A DNA stretch of 64,000 nucleotides from Vibrio sp. 16 (GCF_963681195.1 NZ_OY808997.1:1798001-1862000), one strand, 5' to 3'; shown: positions 17,731 to 28,226, numbered from the stretch's first letter. Numbers and translations: made by a program. Notes: generated by a model from the sequence alone, not told the origin.

Positions 17731-18798
17731 CTAGAAGAAACTTAACTGCTTGGTTTGCAGTTCTGGCTTGAGCATGACACTCAAGCCTAACAGTCGAATT
17801 TCTCGACCATTTTGGCGCTTGAGGATATCTCGTAGCAGTTGCTTAAAATGGTCGAGATCGAGCTCTGAATGAATGTGTTCAATCGTGGTTAATTGGAAAT
17901 CGGCAAACTTCAGCTTGATGCCTTGCTTAATGATGGCTTTATTTGGTGAAGCTTTTATCAGGCGCTTTTCGAGTTCAGGGAACAATCGCTCCTCAATCAC
18001 ACGCCAACATTGATCGTAACTCGAAATGTTTTCAGAAAATGTTCTCTCTACGCCAACCGATTTTCGCTCACGCTCAACAATGACCTCACGATTATCAATA
18101 CCATGGCTTTTTTTCCACAACGACGCACCCAAGCGCCCAAAGCGAAGCAATAACTCCCTATAATCACTCTCCTTGATGTCCTTGCCCACAAAGTAACCCG
18201 CTTGATGCAGTTTCTCCAAACTCACCTTGCCCACACCCGGAATTTTCTCAAGTGGCAACTTATCGACTTCTTCTTGGACTCGATCAGGGGTGATCACATA
18301 TTGCCCATTGGGCTTATTCATATCCGATGCGACTTTGGCCAGAAACTTCACGGGCGCGATGCCTGCCGATGCCGTCAATTGAAGCTCTTCAAAAATGTCT
18401 CGCCGAATAGCCTCTGCGATCAAGGTAGCACTACCGCGACATTGCTGTGAGTGAGTGACATCCAGAAATGCTTCATCCAGAGACAAAGGCTCGATAAGAG
18501 AAGTGTAACGAGAAAAAATCTCTCGAATGTGCTGAGATACTTGTTTATAGACTTGCATGCGCCCCGGAACAACCAGCAAGTGAGGGCATAGTTGTAGCGC
18601 TCTCGCTGTGGGCATAGCGCTGCGAATACCGAATTTTCTCGCCTCGTAATTGCACGTGCTCAATACCCCCCTCTGCTTTTCATGACCACCAACAGCAAGA
18701 GGGCGCCCTCGATAACTGGGGTTGTCGCGCATTTCAACTGCGGCATAAAAGCAATCCATGTCCACATGGATGATTTTTCTGATCGTTTCTTCGCTCAT
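17731..18798 (-). CDS. dinB: DNA polymerase IV (Y family)
   Basis: DinB is the error-prone translesion polymerase of the SOS response. The 355-residue protein has the Y-family palm motifs HVDMDCFYAAVEMRDNP (residues about 11-27) and SLDEAFLDVT near 104, the helix-hairpin-helix KIPGVGKVSLEKL near 180, and a little-finger domain to the end. It finishes with QLSFF, a plausible clamp-binding motif. A full LexA box lies 18 bases before the ATG at 18798, so SOS control is well supported. It converges on the RecQ-family gene. Confidence 0.97.
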   Translation of the reverse strand: MSEETIRKIIHVDMDCFYAAVEMRDNPSYRGRPLAVGGHEKQRGVLSTCNYEARKFGIRSAMPTARALQLCPHLLVVPGRMQVYKQVSQHIREIFSRYTSLIEPLSLDEAFLDVTHSQQCRGSATLIAEAIRRDIFEELQLTASAGIAPVKFLAKVASDMNKPNGQYVITPDRVQEEVDKLPLEKIPGVGKVSLEKLHQAGYFVGKDIKESDYRELLLRFGRLGASLWKKSHGIDNREVIVERERKSVGVERTFSENISSYDQCWRVIEERLFPELEKRLIKASPNKAIIKQGIKLKFADFQLTTIEHIHSELDLDHFKQLLRDILKRQNGREIRLLGLSVMLKPELQTKQLSFF

Positions 18799-18816
18799 AC
18801 ACCCGCACCAAAAAGA

Positions 18817-18832
18817 CTGTATATAAAAACAG
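18817..18832. promoter_or_regulatory. LexA (SOS) box upstream of dinB
   Basis: CTGTATATAAAAACAG has both CTG and CAG ends and the AT-rich ten-base spacer of the LexA consensus. It lies in the dinB promoter region and about 125 bases before the divergent REC-REC-GGDEF gene. Confidence 0.85.
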
Positions 18833-18957
18833 TATAAACCTTTATCCCCCTGTCGCCAATAGCGTGGTGAAAAGCCAATTTTTGTACTGTGCTTATAGAA
18901 GTATCAGAATATCCAGTTATTATTAGGAAACAGAATCTAGAGATAGGGAGTCACCGT

Positions 18958-20175
18958 TTGGGCAACAAAGTATTGGTGGTCGAGGATAGTCGAGCTTACC
19001 GAAATTATCTTGTTCAACAGCTGGAGTCGTTAGGTTGTCACGTCATAGGGTGTGAGACTTATCAAGAGACGCAACAAGCGTTAGACACTCATGGTGAGTT
19101 CCATTTTGCGGTGCTCGATTATTGCTTGCCCGATGCTCAAGATGGGGAGGTCATCGATCTTGTTCTAGAGCATCAGCAAAAAGTTATTGTTCTTACCGGG
19201 ACTTTTAACGAGCAAACCCGCGATTATTTTCTTGCAAAGGGCGTTGTTGACTACATCCTTAAAGACAGTATGGCTTCGGTGTCTTACTTACTTCCGTTGG
19301 CTAAGCGTCTGATCAACAACGTCAACCATCACGCTTTGGTCGTGGATGACTCTCAAACTGTACGTCGCCACGTCAGCCAACTTCTCGAGCATCAGTACAT
19401 TCGAACGACCCAAGCCGTAAATGGCAGCGACGCTCTGCACAAGCTAGCGGAAAACAGTGACATCACTTTCATCATTACTGACCATGATATGCCTAGCAAA
19501 GATGGTATCACCATGACTCGTGAGATTCGCCAACAGTATGATAAAAACAGTCTTGCGATTCTGGGAGTCTCTGGAAGTGATGACAGTACGATGACGGCTC
19601 GATTTCTTAAAGCGGGTGCCAATGATTACCTGAATAAACCGTTTAATCATGAAGAGTTTTACTGCCGCGTTCACCAGTTGCTGGATATGAAAGAAGCCAC
19701 AGATAATCTCTACCGCATGGCCAACCAAGATGCTTTAACTGGGCTTTGGAATCGTCGTTTCTTATTCAATCAGGTTTGTTCAGGGTGTGAGAAGCGCAGT
19801 ATCGCAATGTTGGATATTGATCATTTCAAGAAGGTCAATGACACCTATGGTCACGATGGTGGGGATGCCGCGCTCGTCACTGTCGCCAATATCTTAAAAA
19901 TTTACTTCCCTGACGATGTCGTTGCTCGCTTTGGTGGTGAAGAGTTTTGCATTCAATCATGTTCGGATAATAAAGAGTTCATTGCTCGGCTAGAGCAGAT
20001 GCGTCAACGACTCCAAAAGACGCCAATCAAGCACAACCAACAAGAAATCAATGTAACCATAAGTATCGGTGTCTGCTCACTTGAAGCCTCGCTGAACGAG
20101 CAGATTAAAATCGCCGATGACCGCCTCTACGTCGCGAAGGAAAGAGGGCGTAATCAGATTGTCGCGACCGGTTGA
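18958..20175 (+). CDS. Response regulator with two receiver domains and a GGDEF output
   Basis: A cytoplasmic two-component regulator and predicted diguanylate cyclase. I choose TTG 18958 because ATAGGGAG stands seven bases before it; the frame is open to GTG 18889 without a ribosome site. Of 405 residues, receiver 1 is about 1-120 (VVEDSR, phospho-acceptor Asp54 in VLDYCLPD), receiver 2 about 125-245 (VVDDSQ, Asp175 in ITDHDMP, Lys227 in LNKPF) and GGDEF about 255-405. The motif RFGGEEF (GGEEF 326-330) and MLDIDHFKKVND are intact. The inhibitory-site position reads FPDD, not RxxD. No histidine kinase gene is adjacent. It is divergent from dinB. Confidence 0.92.
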   Translation: MGNKVLVVEDSRAYRNYLVQQLESLGCHVIGCETYQETQQALDTHGEFHFAVLDYCLPDAQDGEVIDLVLEHQQKVIVLTGTFNEQTRDYFLAKGVVDYILKDSMASVSYLLPLAKRLINNVNHHALVVDDSQTVRRHVSQLLEHQYIRTTQAVNGSDALHKLAENSDITFIITDHDMPSKDGITMTREIRQQYDKNSLAILGVSGSDDSTMTARFLKAGANDYLNKPFNHEEFYCRVHQLLDMKEATDNLYRMANQDALTGLWNRRFLFNQVCSGCEKRSIAMLDIDHFKKVNDTYGHDGGDAALVTVANILKIYFPDDVVARFGGEEFCIQSCSDNKEFIARLEQMRQRLQKTPIKHNQQEINVTISIGVCSLEASLNEQIKIADDRLYVAKERGRNQIVATG

Positions 20176-20206
20176 CTATGCATTTAGTCCACTATGACAT
20201 AGAGAC

Positions 20207-20237
20207 AAAAACGCCCAAGTTGAACTTGGGCGTTTTT
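20207..20237. terminator. Bidirectional terminator between the REC-REC-GGDEF gene and nqrM
   Basis: ACGCCCAAGT/ACTTGGGCGT with a three-base loop has T runs on both strands and sits between two convergent genes. Confidence 0.88.
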
Positions 20238-20239
20238 CG

Positions 20240-20473
20240 TTAAGCAATGCGATCTTTTTCCCACGCCGCCAGCTTTTCTTGACGGGCTGCTTCACGAGCT
20301 TCGCGCTTTTTACGCGCATCACATGGTTCTGGGCAGTTGCAAACTTTTTCGATACCAACTGCACCTAAGCCACCACAGCTCCCTTTTACAACTTTCTTTT
20401 GGATAATATAGCCAATTGACATTGCGCCAATCACTGCCATAAACACACCAAAGGTAATTAGAAATGTATTCAT
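20240..20473 (-). CDS. nqrM: Na+-NQR maturation protein NqrM
   Basis: NqrM (formerly DUF539) is needed to assemble Na+-NQR, probably by supplying iron for the cysteine-held iron centre between NqrD and NqrE. The 77-residue protein has one N-terminal membrane helix (residues about 4-24) and then a cluster of conserved cysteines, GSCGG near 33 and VCNCPEPC near 44-51, followed by a charged helical tail. It lies 21 bases downstream of apbE on the same strand, extending the nqr-apbE cluster. Confidence 0.95.
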   Translation of the reverse strand: MNTFLITFGVFMAVIGAMSIGYIIQKKVVKGSCGGLGAVGIEKVCNCPEPCDARKKREAREAARQEKLAAWEKDRIA

Positions 20474-20494
20474 ACTGACATGCTCACTTAGGTC

Positions 20495-21499
20495 TTATTT
20501 GTTCATGTACGGTTTATAGGCGGATGAAGCTAACTCTTTAAATCCGTCATCAGTTTTCACAATCATAAACACGGCGATATTGTTTTCTTCGGCAACTTTC
20601 ATGCCTTGCTCTTCACCAAGCACCATCAGCCCTGTTGCTAGGCCATCGGCTGTCATCGATGATTTATCGAGCACCGTAACCGATACCACTTTGTGGTTGA
20701 TAGGCTTGCCTGTTGCTGGGTTAATAATGTGCGAATAACGAACTCCATCTCGCTCAAAATAGTTGCGGTAATCGCCTGATGTCGCGATGGCCATGTCACC
20801 CGGTTCAATGATCTCTTGAATAGCGCGCTCTTCCACTGACGGTTTCTCTATTGCAATTCGCCAAGCGACACCTTCACGGTTTAGCCCTTTGAGACGCATC
20901 TCACCACCGACTTCAACCATGTAGTTTTGGATACCTTGAGATTGAATGTAATCTGCGACCACATCCACGCCCCACCCTTTTGCTATCGTAGACAAGTCCA
21001 CATACAGATTTGGAATCGATTTTTGAAGAGTGTTGCCTACTACAGAAAGGTTCTCTATGCCCGTCATCGCTTTACGCTGCGCGAGCTCTTCATCTGTAGG
21101 TACGACCTCTGGACGAGCTTCAGGGCCAAATCCCCATAAGTTCACCAATGGTCCAACTGTCACATCTAATGCACCTTGAGTAAGACCGTTTAAACGTATT
21201 GCTTCTTTCACTACCGTCGCGGTTTGCGGCGAAACTTCGAAGGCATCCGCAGATTGACTCTGGTTGAAGCGACTCAGCTCTGAGTCTTTACGATACGTCG
21301 ACATTTGATCGTTCACTTCTTCCAGTAAACGATCGACTTCTTTTTGTAATACCTCTGGTGAAGGAACGCCATCAGCAGAAATATACTTAATATTGTAAGT
21401 CGTACCCATCGTTGGGCCAGTTAGGTGTACCTGTTCAGCCGGCTTTTCACAACCCGCTAAAACCAATAGAGAAGCAAATGCAACAAGCCACTTTTTCAC
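20495..21499 (-). CDS. apbE: FAD:protein FMN transferase ApbE (lipoprotein)
   Basis: ApbE attaches FMN covalently to threonines of NqrB and NqrC outside the cytoplasm, using FAD. The 334-residue protein begins with a lipoprotein signal, lipobox LVLAGC with Cys17 as the lipid anchor. It shows the family motifs GPTMGTTYNI near 29, DLSTIAKGWGVD near 170 and ATSGDYRNYF near 235. The start is GTG 21499 with TAGGAGTTAACAA before it. It follows nqrF, separated by about 140 bases that include a terminator-like hairpin, so it may be only partly co-transcribed with nqr. Confidence 0.96.
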   Translation of the reverse strand: MKKWLVAFASLLVLAGCEKPAEQVHLTGPTMGTTYNIKYISADGVPSPEVLQKEVDRLLEEVNDQMSTYRKDSELSRFNQSQSADAFEVSPQTATVVKEAIRLNGLTQGALDVTVGPLVNLWGFGPEARPEVVPTDEELAQRKAMTGIENLSVVGNTLQKSIPNLYVDLSTIAKGWGVDVVADYIQSQGIQNYMVEVGGEMRLKGLNREGVAWRIAIEKPSVEERAIQEIIEPGDMAIATSGDYRNYFERDGVRYSHIINPATGKPINHKVVSVTVLDKSSMTADGLATGLMVLGEEQGMKVAEENNIAVFMIVKTDDGFKELASSAYKPYMNK

Positions 21500-21584
21500 T
21501 TGTTAACTCCTATTGTCGTTTATTAAATGGATAGAGGGAATGAGACTGAAGCCAATCAACCTTGCCTCTATCAATTCGGAAAAC

Positions 21585-21620
21585 CGAAAAAGAAATGGCT
21601 GACTCAATCGAGCCAGCCAT
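21585..21620 (-). terminator. Terminator-like hairpin after nqrF
   Basis: On the minus strand ATGGCTG/CAGCCAT with a 12-base loop is followed by TTTCTTTTT. It lies 22 bases past nqrF and before apbE, so it could end the nqr message or reduce read-through into apbE-nqrM. Confidence 0.65.
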
Positions 21621-21641
21621 AGATTCAATCACTTAGGTAGA

Positions 21642-22865
21642 TTAACCACCGAAGTCATCCAGTAGGATGTTTTCATCCTCTACACCTAGATCTTTCAGCA
21701 TGCCGATAACAGCAGCGTTCATCATCGGTGGACCACACATGTAGTACTCACAATCTTCAGGCGCTTCATGGTCCTTCAGGTAGTTTTCGTACAGTACGTT
21801 GTGGATGAAGCCTGTGTAACCATCCCAGTTATCTTCTGGCATAGGGTCAGACAGTGCACAGTGCCATACGAAGTTGTCGTTTTCAGCTGCTAGGCCATCG
21901 AAATCTTCTACGTAGAACATTTCGCGCTTCGAACGGGCACCGTACCAGAAAGACATCTTACGCTTAGACTTCAGACGCTTAAGTTGGTCGAAGATATGCG
22001 AACGCATTGGCGCCATACCCGCACCACCACCAACGAAGACCATCTCGTTGTCTGTGTCTTTCGCGAAGAACTCACCAAATGGACCAGAAATAGTACACTT
22101 GTCGCCTTCTTTAAGAGACCAGATAAACGAAGACATGATACCAGGTGGTACATCAGGATTATTAGGCGGCGGCGTAGCGATACGCACGTTTAGCATAATA
22201 ATGCCTTCTTCTTCAGGGTAGTTAGCCATTGAGTAAGCACGGATAGTCTCTTCACTTACTTTAGACTCGTAACGGAACAGGTTAAACTTGTCCCAATCTT
22301 CACGGTACTCTTCAGGTACATCGAAGTCAGCGTACTTAACGTGGTGAGCTGGTGCTTCAATCTGGATGTAACCACCAGCACGGAAAGGTACTGATTCGCC
22401 ATCTGGAATTTGTAGCTTAAGCTCTTTGATGAATGTCGCTTTGTTATCGTTAGAGATAACTGTACATTCCCACTTCTTAACGCCGAAGATCTCTTCAGGA
22501 AGTTCGATGTCCATGTCAGTTTTCATTGCAACCTGACACGCTAGACGCTCACCTTCACGGGCTTCACCTTTAGTAATATGGTCAAGCTCGGTTGGTAGGA
22601 TGTCACCACCACCTGATTTAACTTTTACGCGACACTGACCACAAGAGCCACCGCCACCACAAGCAGAAGAAACGAATACGCCAGCACCAGCTAGAGCACC
22701 CAGAAGCTTACCGCCTGGTTGTGTAACGATAGCAAGCGAGTCGTCACCGTTCACAGAAATTGTAATGTCACCTGTTGGTACAAGCTTAGACTTAGCGAAA
22801 AGAATCACTAGTACTAGCGCAAGTACGATCAGAGTAAACATCACTACACCAAGAATAATGTCCAT
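21642..22865 (-). CDS. nqrF: Na+-NQR subunit F (NADH-oxidising, FAD and 2Fe-2S)
   Basis: NqrF is where NADH gives its electrons to the sodium-pumping complex. Of 407 residues, one N-terminal membrane helix (about 3-23) is followed by a ferredoxin-like domain with cluster ligands in [15 protein letters not shown] and LACQV. Then comes an FAD domain (RAYSMANYP near 211) and an NADH-binding domain ([13 protein letters not shown] near 275). The C-terminus [10 protein letters not shown] is the family's ending. It is last of the six nqr genes, 33 bases after nqrE. Confidence 0.98.
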   Translation of the reverse strand: MDIILGVVMFTLIVLALVLVILFAKSKLVPTGDITISVNGDDSLAIVTQPGGKLLGALAGAGVFVSSACGGGGSCGQCRVKVKSGGGDILPTELDHITKGEAREGERLACQVAMKTDMDIELPEEIFGVKKWECTVISNDNKATFIKELKLQIPDGESVPFRAGGYIQIEAPAHHVKYADFDVPEEYREDWDKFNLFRYESKVSEETIRAYSMANYPEEEGIIMLNVRIATPPPNNPDVPPGIMSSFIWSLKEGDKCTISGPFGEFFAKDTDNEMVFVGGGAGMAPMRSHIFDQLKRLKSKRKMSFWYGARSKREMFYVEDFDGLAAENDNFVWHCALSDPMPEDNWDGYTGFIHNVLYENYLKDHEAPEDCEYYMCGPPMMNAAVIGMLKDLGVEDENILLDDFGG

Positions 22866-22898
22866 TGACTATTCCTTAATTGTTGCGGTTTACCCGAC

Positions 22899-23495
22899 TT
22901 ACAGTTGAACACCAGAGAAAGACATAAAGCCTAACGCCATAAGACCTACAGTGATAAACGTGATACCAAGACCACGTAGACCTGGAGGTACGTCAGAGTA
23001 CTTCATCTTCTCACGGATACCTGCAAGAGCGACGATAGCTAGCATCCAGCCCACACCAGAACCGAAACCGTAAACAACAGATTCAGCAAAGTTGTAGTCA
23101 CGCTGTACCATGAAAGATACACCACCGAAGATTGCACAGTTTACTGTGATCAGCGGTAGGAAGATGCCTAGTGCGTTGTACAGAGGCGGGAAGAAGCGGT
23201 CTAGAACCATTTCTAGAATCTGTACAAGGGCCGCGATTACACCGATAAAGGTGATGAAGTTTAGGAAGCTAAGATCAACACCTTCAACTAAAGCGTTCTC
23301 TTTTAGTACTAGGTTGTAAACTAGGTTGTTTACTGGAACAGCGATGGTTAATACAACAACTACCGCTACACCTAGACCAAATGAAGTCTTAACCTTCTTA
23401 GATACTGCAAGGAAAGTACACATACCCAAGAAGAAAGACAGAGCCATGTTTTCGATGAAAATCGATTTAACTAATAAGCTAATGTAATGTTCCAT
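22899..23495 (-). CDS. nqrE: Na+-NQR subunit E
   Basis: NqrE is a six-helix membrane subunit, homologous and inverted relative to NqrD. The pair hold an iron centre by cysteines in the middle of the membrane. The 198-residue protein has Cys26 in [10 protein letters not shown] and a second conserved cysteine in TVNCAIFGG near 120. It lies seven bases downstream of nqrD, so co-translation is likely. Confidence 0.98.
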
Positions 23496-23502
23496 GACGT
23501 CC

Positions 23503-24135
23503 TTACTCCTTCGCTTCTACTTGTTCTGGTTTCAGAATACGGATTGCCCAGATTAGGAAGCCGATTAGGAAGAATGCAGACGGTGCTAGTAGCATCAGAC
23601 CGTTTGGCTGGTACCAACCACCGTTGCTCACTAGAGGAAGTACTTCCATGCCGAACAGTTTGCCTGAGCCAAACAGTTCACGGAAGAAACCAACAGTGAT
23701 AAGAACGAAACCGTAACCAAGACCGTTACCAATACCGTCGATTAGAGATGGTAGTGGCGCAGACTTCATTGCGAATGCTTCAGCACGACCCATTACGATA
23801 CAGTTCGTGATGATCAGACCTACGAATACAGATAGCTGCTTAGAGATATCGTATAGGTAAGCTTTTAGCACTTGGTCTACCACGATTACTAGAGATGCGA
23901 TGATCGCCATCTGAACGATGATACGCACACTGTTAGGAATGTGGTTACGGATTAGAGATACACAGAAGTTAGACAGCGCAGTTACGAAGATAACCGCTAG
24001 AGTCATAACGAATGCAGTCTCTAGTTTAGTTGTTACTGCAAGAGCAGAACATACACCAAGAACCTGTAGCGCGATTGGGTTGTTATCCAATACTGGCGCT
24101 AAGATGCTCTTTTTAATGTTTTGTGCGCTAGACAT
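23503..24135 (-). CDS. nqrD: Na+-NQR subunit D
   Basis: NqrD is the partner of NqrE in the membrane core of Na+-NQR. The 210-residue, six-helix protein has Cys29 in LGVCSALAV and a second cysteine in [13 protein letters not shown] near 112, the two expected iron ligands. Its first base overlaps the last base of the nqrC stop codon, a tight operon arrangement. Confidence 0.98.
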
Positions 24136-24905
24136 TAGTTCAGACCTCCGTCACGAACTTTTGCTAGGAATGGACCAAAGCCCATATCGCCTAACCAGAA
24201 ATCAAATGTGCCTTGAACACCGTTACCAGTTAGTGTTGCACCAGAAAGACCGTCGATACCATGCTCAGAACCTTGCGGAGCGCCACCTTTCACAATCTTG
24301 ATTGCAGGCTTGTGGTTTTCATCGAACAGTTTCTTGCCAACCCACTGAGCACGCCATGTTGGGTTCTCAACTTCACCACCAAGTCCAGGAGTTTCACCCT
24401 GCTCGTAGTAAGTGATACCAGACACAGTGTTACCGTCAGTTTCAACTGCAACGAAAGCGTACATCATTGACCATAGACCAGTACCGTGTACTGGAAGGAT
24501 GATCTTTGATACTTCATCGCCTTGTTTCACTAGGTATACAACACCAGTGTTTGCACGACGTAGGATCTTCGCTTTATCTTCTTCAGCCGTTAGCTTGATA
24601 GATTCAGCAGGATCTTTAGCAGCTTTACGTTGGTCGTAAGTTGCTGCGTCACCGTCAAGGAAATCACCTGTGTTGAAGTCAACTAGACGCGGTTCAATGT
24701 ACTGGGCAAATAGCTCAGGTACTTTCTTACCTTCAGCGTCAATGCCAGCAACTTCAACAATCTTAGTTTGCTTATCTAGTACAGCGTTAGCTTTTTGCTT
24801 ATCGCGTAGACCCACGGCTGCTGTTGAAACGATGATTGAACAAACAAGGCTCAACCCGATAACAACACCCAGCGTCTTTTTAATGCTGTCGTTATTACTT
24901 GCCAT
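24135..24905 (-). CDS. nqrC: Na+-NQR subunit C (covalent FMN)
   Basis: NqrC carries one covalently bound FMN in a periplasmic domain held by a single N-terminal helix. The 256-residue protein has the helix at about 10-32 and the flavinylation motif GLSGATLTG at about residues 219-227, where ApbE links FMN to the threonine of SGAT. It overlaps nqrB by 11 bases and nqrD by one. Confidence 0.98.
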   Translation of the reverse strand: MASNNDSIKKTLGVVIGLSLVCSIIVSTAAVGLRDKQKANAVLDKQTKIVEVAGIDAEGKKVPELFAQYIEPRLVDFNTGDFLDGDAATYDQRKAAKDPAESIKLTAEEDKAKILRRANTGVVYLVKQGDEVSKIILPVHGTGLWSMMYAFVAVETDGNTVSGITYYEQGETPGLGGEVENPTWRAQWVGKKLFDENHKPAIKIVKGGAPQGSEHGIDGLSGATLTGNGVQGTFDFWLGDMGFGPFLAKVRDGGLN

Positions 24906-26139
24906 AGCGTGCTTGTCTCCGCTTGATGTTCTTCTCGATAACTACATGGTCGAACAGAGGTGCAAACAGGTTCGCGAATAGAATCGCCAGCATCATACCT
25001 TCTGGATACGCTGGGTTAACTACACGAATCAGTACACACATCACGCCAATTAGCGCGCCATACCACCACTTACCTTTGTTGGTAAATGAAGCGGATACAG
25101 GATCTGTTGCCATAAAGAACATACCGAATGCAAAGCCACCAAGAACTAGGTGCCAGTGCCATGGCATGTTGAACATTGGGTTAGTATCAGAGCCGATTAC
25201 GTTAAACAGCGTTGCTGTTGCAATCATACCGATCATCACACCTGCAATGATGCGCCAAGAAGCGATTCGCATGTAAACGATCATCGCTGCGCCAATCATA
25301 AGTGCAAGTGTTGATACTTCACCAATAGAGCCAGGAATGTTACCGATGAATGCGTCCATCCAAGTGATTGGAGCGCCAGTTACTGTATTCACTAGTGCAC
25401 CGTTACCACCTTGTGCCCATTGGCTAAGCGCCGTTGCACCAGAGAAGCCGTCAGCTGCAGTCCATACTACGTCACCCGAGATTTGCGCTGGGTAAGCGAA
25501 GAATAGGAAAGCACGACCAGCAAGTGCTGGGTTAAGGAAGTTACGACCAGTACCACCGAAGATCTCTTTAGCAACCACAACACCGAAGGTAATACCTAGT
25601 GCTGCTTGCCATAGAGGTAGCGTTGGTGGAACGATAAGTGCAAACAGGATAGAAGTAACAAAGAAACCTTCGTTAACTTCGTGCTTACGCACCATACAGA
25701 ACAACACTTCCCAGAAACCACCAACGATAAATACCGTTGCGTAGATAGGTAGGAAGTAAGTCGCACCTAATAGCATTTTACTGCCAATACCGGCTTCTGC
25801 ACCTAACGTGCCGCCCAGCATTTCGGTTAACCAGTAATGCCAGTTACCTGCAACTACAGCTGCAAGTTGCTCACCAGCATACATGTGGTTAAGCGCTGCG
25901 ATAGCTTGGCCACCCGCGTTGTACATACCCCAGAACATCGCTGGGAACACCGCGAACCAAACCATGATCATGATACGTTTCAGGTCAACGCTATCACGAA
26001 CGTGTGAGCTCTTCTTTGTAATTAGACCAGGTGTGTAGAAAACTGTCGCGACAGCTTCGTACAGAGCAAACCATTTTTCATGTTTGCCGCCTGGCTCAAA
26101 GTGATGCTCGATGTCTTCAAGAAACTTTTTAAGAGCCAT
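24895..26139 (-). CDS. nqrB: Na+-NQR subunit B (covalent FMN, sodium channel subunit)
   Basis: NqrB is the main membrane subunit, with about ten helices, riboflavin and a covalent FMN, and forms the sodium path. The 414-residue protein contains the flavinylation sequence [11 protein letters not shown] near residue 233, the substrate of ApbE. It also has conserved [15 protein letters not shown] and [17 protein letters not shown] segments. It starts five bases after nqrA. Confidence 0.98.
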   Translation of the reverse strand: MALKKFLEDIEHHFEPGGKHEKWFALYEAVATVFYTPGLITKKSSHVRDSVDLKRIMIMVWFAVFPAMFWGMYNAGGQAIAALNHMYAGEQLAAVVAGNWHYWLTEMLGGTLGAEAGIGSKMLLGATYFLPIYATVFIVGGFWEVLFCMVRKHEVNEGFFVTSILFALIVPPTLPLWQAALGITFGVVVAKEIFGGTGRNFLNPALAGRAFLFFAYPAQISGDVVWTAADGFSGATALSQWAQGGNGALVNTVTGAPITWMDAFIGNIPGSIGEVSTLALMIGAAMIVYMRIASWRIIAGVMIGMIATATLFNVIGSDTNPMFNMPWHWHLVLGGFAFGMFFMATDPVSASFTNKGKWWYGALIGVMCVLIRVVNPAYPEGMMLAILFANLFAPLFDHVVIEKNIKRRQARYGK

Positions 26140-26144
26140 GAAAA

Positions 26145-27485
26145 TTACCCTTCCTTCTCGATTTTATCTAGGCATTCACGAAGTAGTTCACCGTACTCGT
26201 ACTTACCAGGACAAACAAAGGTACACAATGCTACGTCTTCTTCATCTAGCTCTAGTACACCTAGTGCCGCTGCACTGTCAGTATCGCCAGCACATAGATC
26301 GCGAAGGAGCAAAGTAGGTTCCATATCTAGCGGCATTACGCGCTCGTAATTGCCAATTGGAACCATAGAACGATCACTACCATTAGTCGTTGTTGTCATG
26401 TTGAACAACTGACCTTTAAAGATGTGACCAAGGAATGAGCGAGTTACCGAGAACTTGTTCTTACCAGGCATTGCCCAGCCAAACAGCTCCTTCTCACGGC
26501 CTTCACGCAATACAGAAACCTGTACGTGGTAACGACCAAGGTAAGCGTGAGGACCAGTTGCATGAGTACCAGTTAGTACTGAACCAGAAATCACACGAAC
26601 TTCACCAGGCATCAACTCGTTGTCCGTAATGTCTTCTAGGCTAGCACCTAGAGTCGTACGAACAAGACGAGGGTTGTTCACTACTGGACCAGCCAGAGAA
26701 ACAACGCGATCAGTGTAAAGTTCACCAGTTAGGAACAACTGACCAAACGCGATAACGTCTTGGTAGTTGATGCTCCACGCCACATTCTCTGCATTTACTG
26801 GGTATAGGAAATGCATGTGGGTGCCAGCAAGACCTGCTGGGTGAGGGCCATCAAATACATGCTCTTCAACGTTAGATTGAGAAGAACGAGGAAGACTTTC
26901 GCCTGATTTACATACGTAAACCTTGCCATCAGTCAGAGTTGAAAGCACATCTAAACCGGCAACGAACGCTTCTTGTTGTTCATTGATGATCAACTCAGGC
27001 TGGGCCGCTAGTGGATTAGTATCCATAGCAGTTACGAAGATAGCCTGTGTAGAAGACTCAATTGCTGGAACCTTGCTGAACGGACGAGTACGTAAAGCAG
27101 TCCAAAGACCTGAATCAACTAACTGAGTTTTCACCGCTTCACGGTCAAGACTTGCTAGTTGGCCAGCTTCAAACTTATCGAACGTTACCTGCTCTTCGCC
27201 TGCCACTTCAATCACAACAGATTGAAGGACACGCTTAGCGCCACGGTTAATTTCGATCACTTTACCAGCTGCTGGTGAAGTAAATTTCACCCCAGGATTC
27301 TTCTTGTCTTCAAAAAGAACTTGAGCTTTCTTTACTTCATCGCCTACGCGGACATGCATAGTAGGACGCATGCCGACGTACTCTTCGCCAAGCAAGGCGA
27401 CTTTTTTGATGGTCTTACCATCATTAATCACCTGGGTAGGAGTTCCTGCGATAGGCAGGTCCAAACCCTTCTTTATTGTAATCAT
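26145..27485 (-). CDS. nqrA: Na+-NQR subunit A
   Basis: NqrA is the soluble cytoplasmic subunit of Na+-NQR, needed for quinone reduction. The 446-residue protein starts [16 protein letters not shown] at ATG 27485, matching the V. cholerae start; the frame runs four codons further but has no better ribosome site. Conserved segments include [19 protein letters not shown] near 37 and a cysteine-containing end [26 protein letters not shown]. It is first of nqrABCDEF, and its upstream region holds a possible attenuator hairpin. Confidence 0.98.
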   Translation of the reverse strand: MITIKKGLDLPIAGTPTQVINDGKTIKKVALLGEEYVGMRPTMHVRVGDEVKKAQVLFEDKKNPGVKFTSPAAGKVIEINRGAKRVLQSVVIEVAGEEQVTFDKFEAGQLASLDREAVKTQLVDSGLWTALRTRPFSKVPAIESSTQAIFVTAMDTNPLAAQPELIINEQQEAFVAGLDVLSTLTDGKVYVCKSGESLPRSSQSNVEEHVFDGPHPAGLAGTHMHFLYPVNAENVAWSINYQDVIAFGQLFLTGELYTDRVVSLAGPVVNNPRLVRTTLGASLEDITDNELMPGEVRVISGSVLTGTHATGPHAYLGRYHVQVSVLREGREKELFGWAMPGKNKFSVTRSFLGHIFKGQLFNMTTTTNGSDRSMVPIGNYERVMPLDMEPTLLLRDLCAGDTDSAAALGVLELDEEDVALCTFVCPGKYEYGELLRECLDKIEKEG

Positions 27486-27884
27486 ACGCACTTGCACTAC
27501 TTTTATCGGGAAAAAGATTCTTTGATTGCGTAACTTTTAGACACGACACTAGTGTCCGGTTTTGGCATCGTTTCAAACACCAAAATCGCAACATCCTATT
27601 AAAAACCTCGCTACAAGAAAACGGCGAGATTTATCAGGTGCGATAGTCTAGCATCTTTTGGGAAGTTGATGCCATGACCAATGCAGGTAATAAGGTGGAT
27701 ATTTCGAAGGATTTGAGTTTAAAAGGCTAAGGAATAGTCATAACTTTGAGCCATCGCACAAACCCCAATATCCACAAACTGAGCAATGTTTCTATCCATT
27801 CATATCGTGAAACATTTTGAATTAAAACTAATCGGGCAGTTTATTTGTTTATACATTGTTAACACATGTACGCTGAACAGGCAC
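27486..27884 (-). other. nqr upstream region with a terminator-like leader hairpin
   Basis: About 400 bases between nqrA and the bolA terminator, presumably carrying the nqr promoter. No ORF with a ribosome site is seen. On the minus strand CTCGC (27628-27624) pairs with GCGAG (27611-27607) around a 12-base loop and is followed by GTTTTT, a terminator-like element about 115 bases before the nqrA start. I could not identify a convincing -35/-10 pair. Confidence 0.4.
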
Positions 27885-27907
27885 TAAAAAGGCAGCTCTC
27901 GCTGCCC
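27885..27907 (-). terminator. Rho-independent terminator after bolA
   Basis: GGCAGC/GCTGCC with a four-base loop is followed on the minus strand by a five-base T run, 11 bases past the bolA stop. Confidence 0.8.
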
Positions 27908-27917
27908 TTCTATCTCT

Positions 27918-28226
27918 CTACTTTGAACCACCTAAGCACATTGGGCTATCAGGTGCTAAACCGTTCTGCTCTTTCCATTCAGAGCTTGTGTAAGTGTGAA
28001 TCGAAAGAGCATGGATATGATTAGCTAACTCATCTGCGAGCACTTGGTTGACAAGTCGATGACGGCCGATCAATCGAACGCCTTCAAATTTCTCACTCAC
28101 GATGATCACTTTGAAGTGACTTTCTGAACCTGGAGCAACATTGTGCATGTAGCTTTCATTAATAACTTTAAGGTACTCAGGCTCAAATTCTGTATGCAGT
28201 TTGGTTTCAATCACTTCTTGCAGCAT
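27918..28226 (-). CDS. bolA: BolA-family protein
   Basis: BolA is a small regulator that binds monothiol glutaredoxins and 2Fe-2S clusters and affects cell shape and stress genes in E. coli. The 102-residue protein has the family core: [26 protein letters not shown] at about 36-61 (His52-type ligand region in GRHR) and [13 protein letters not shown] near 72. It ends CLGGSK. It is divergent from rlmG with 138 bases between, and near yajG and ampG as in enterics. Confidence 0.95.
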   Translation of the reverse strand: MLQEVIETKLHTEFEPEYLKVINESYMHNVAPGSESHFKVIIVSEKFEGVRLIGRHRLVNQVLADELANHIHALSIHTYTSSEWKEQNGLAPDSPMCLGGSK

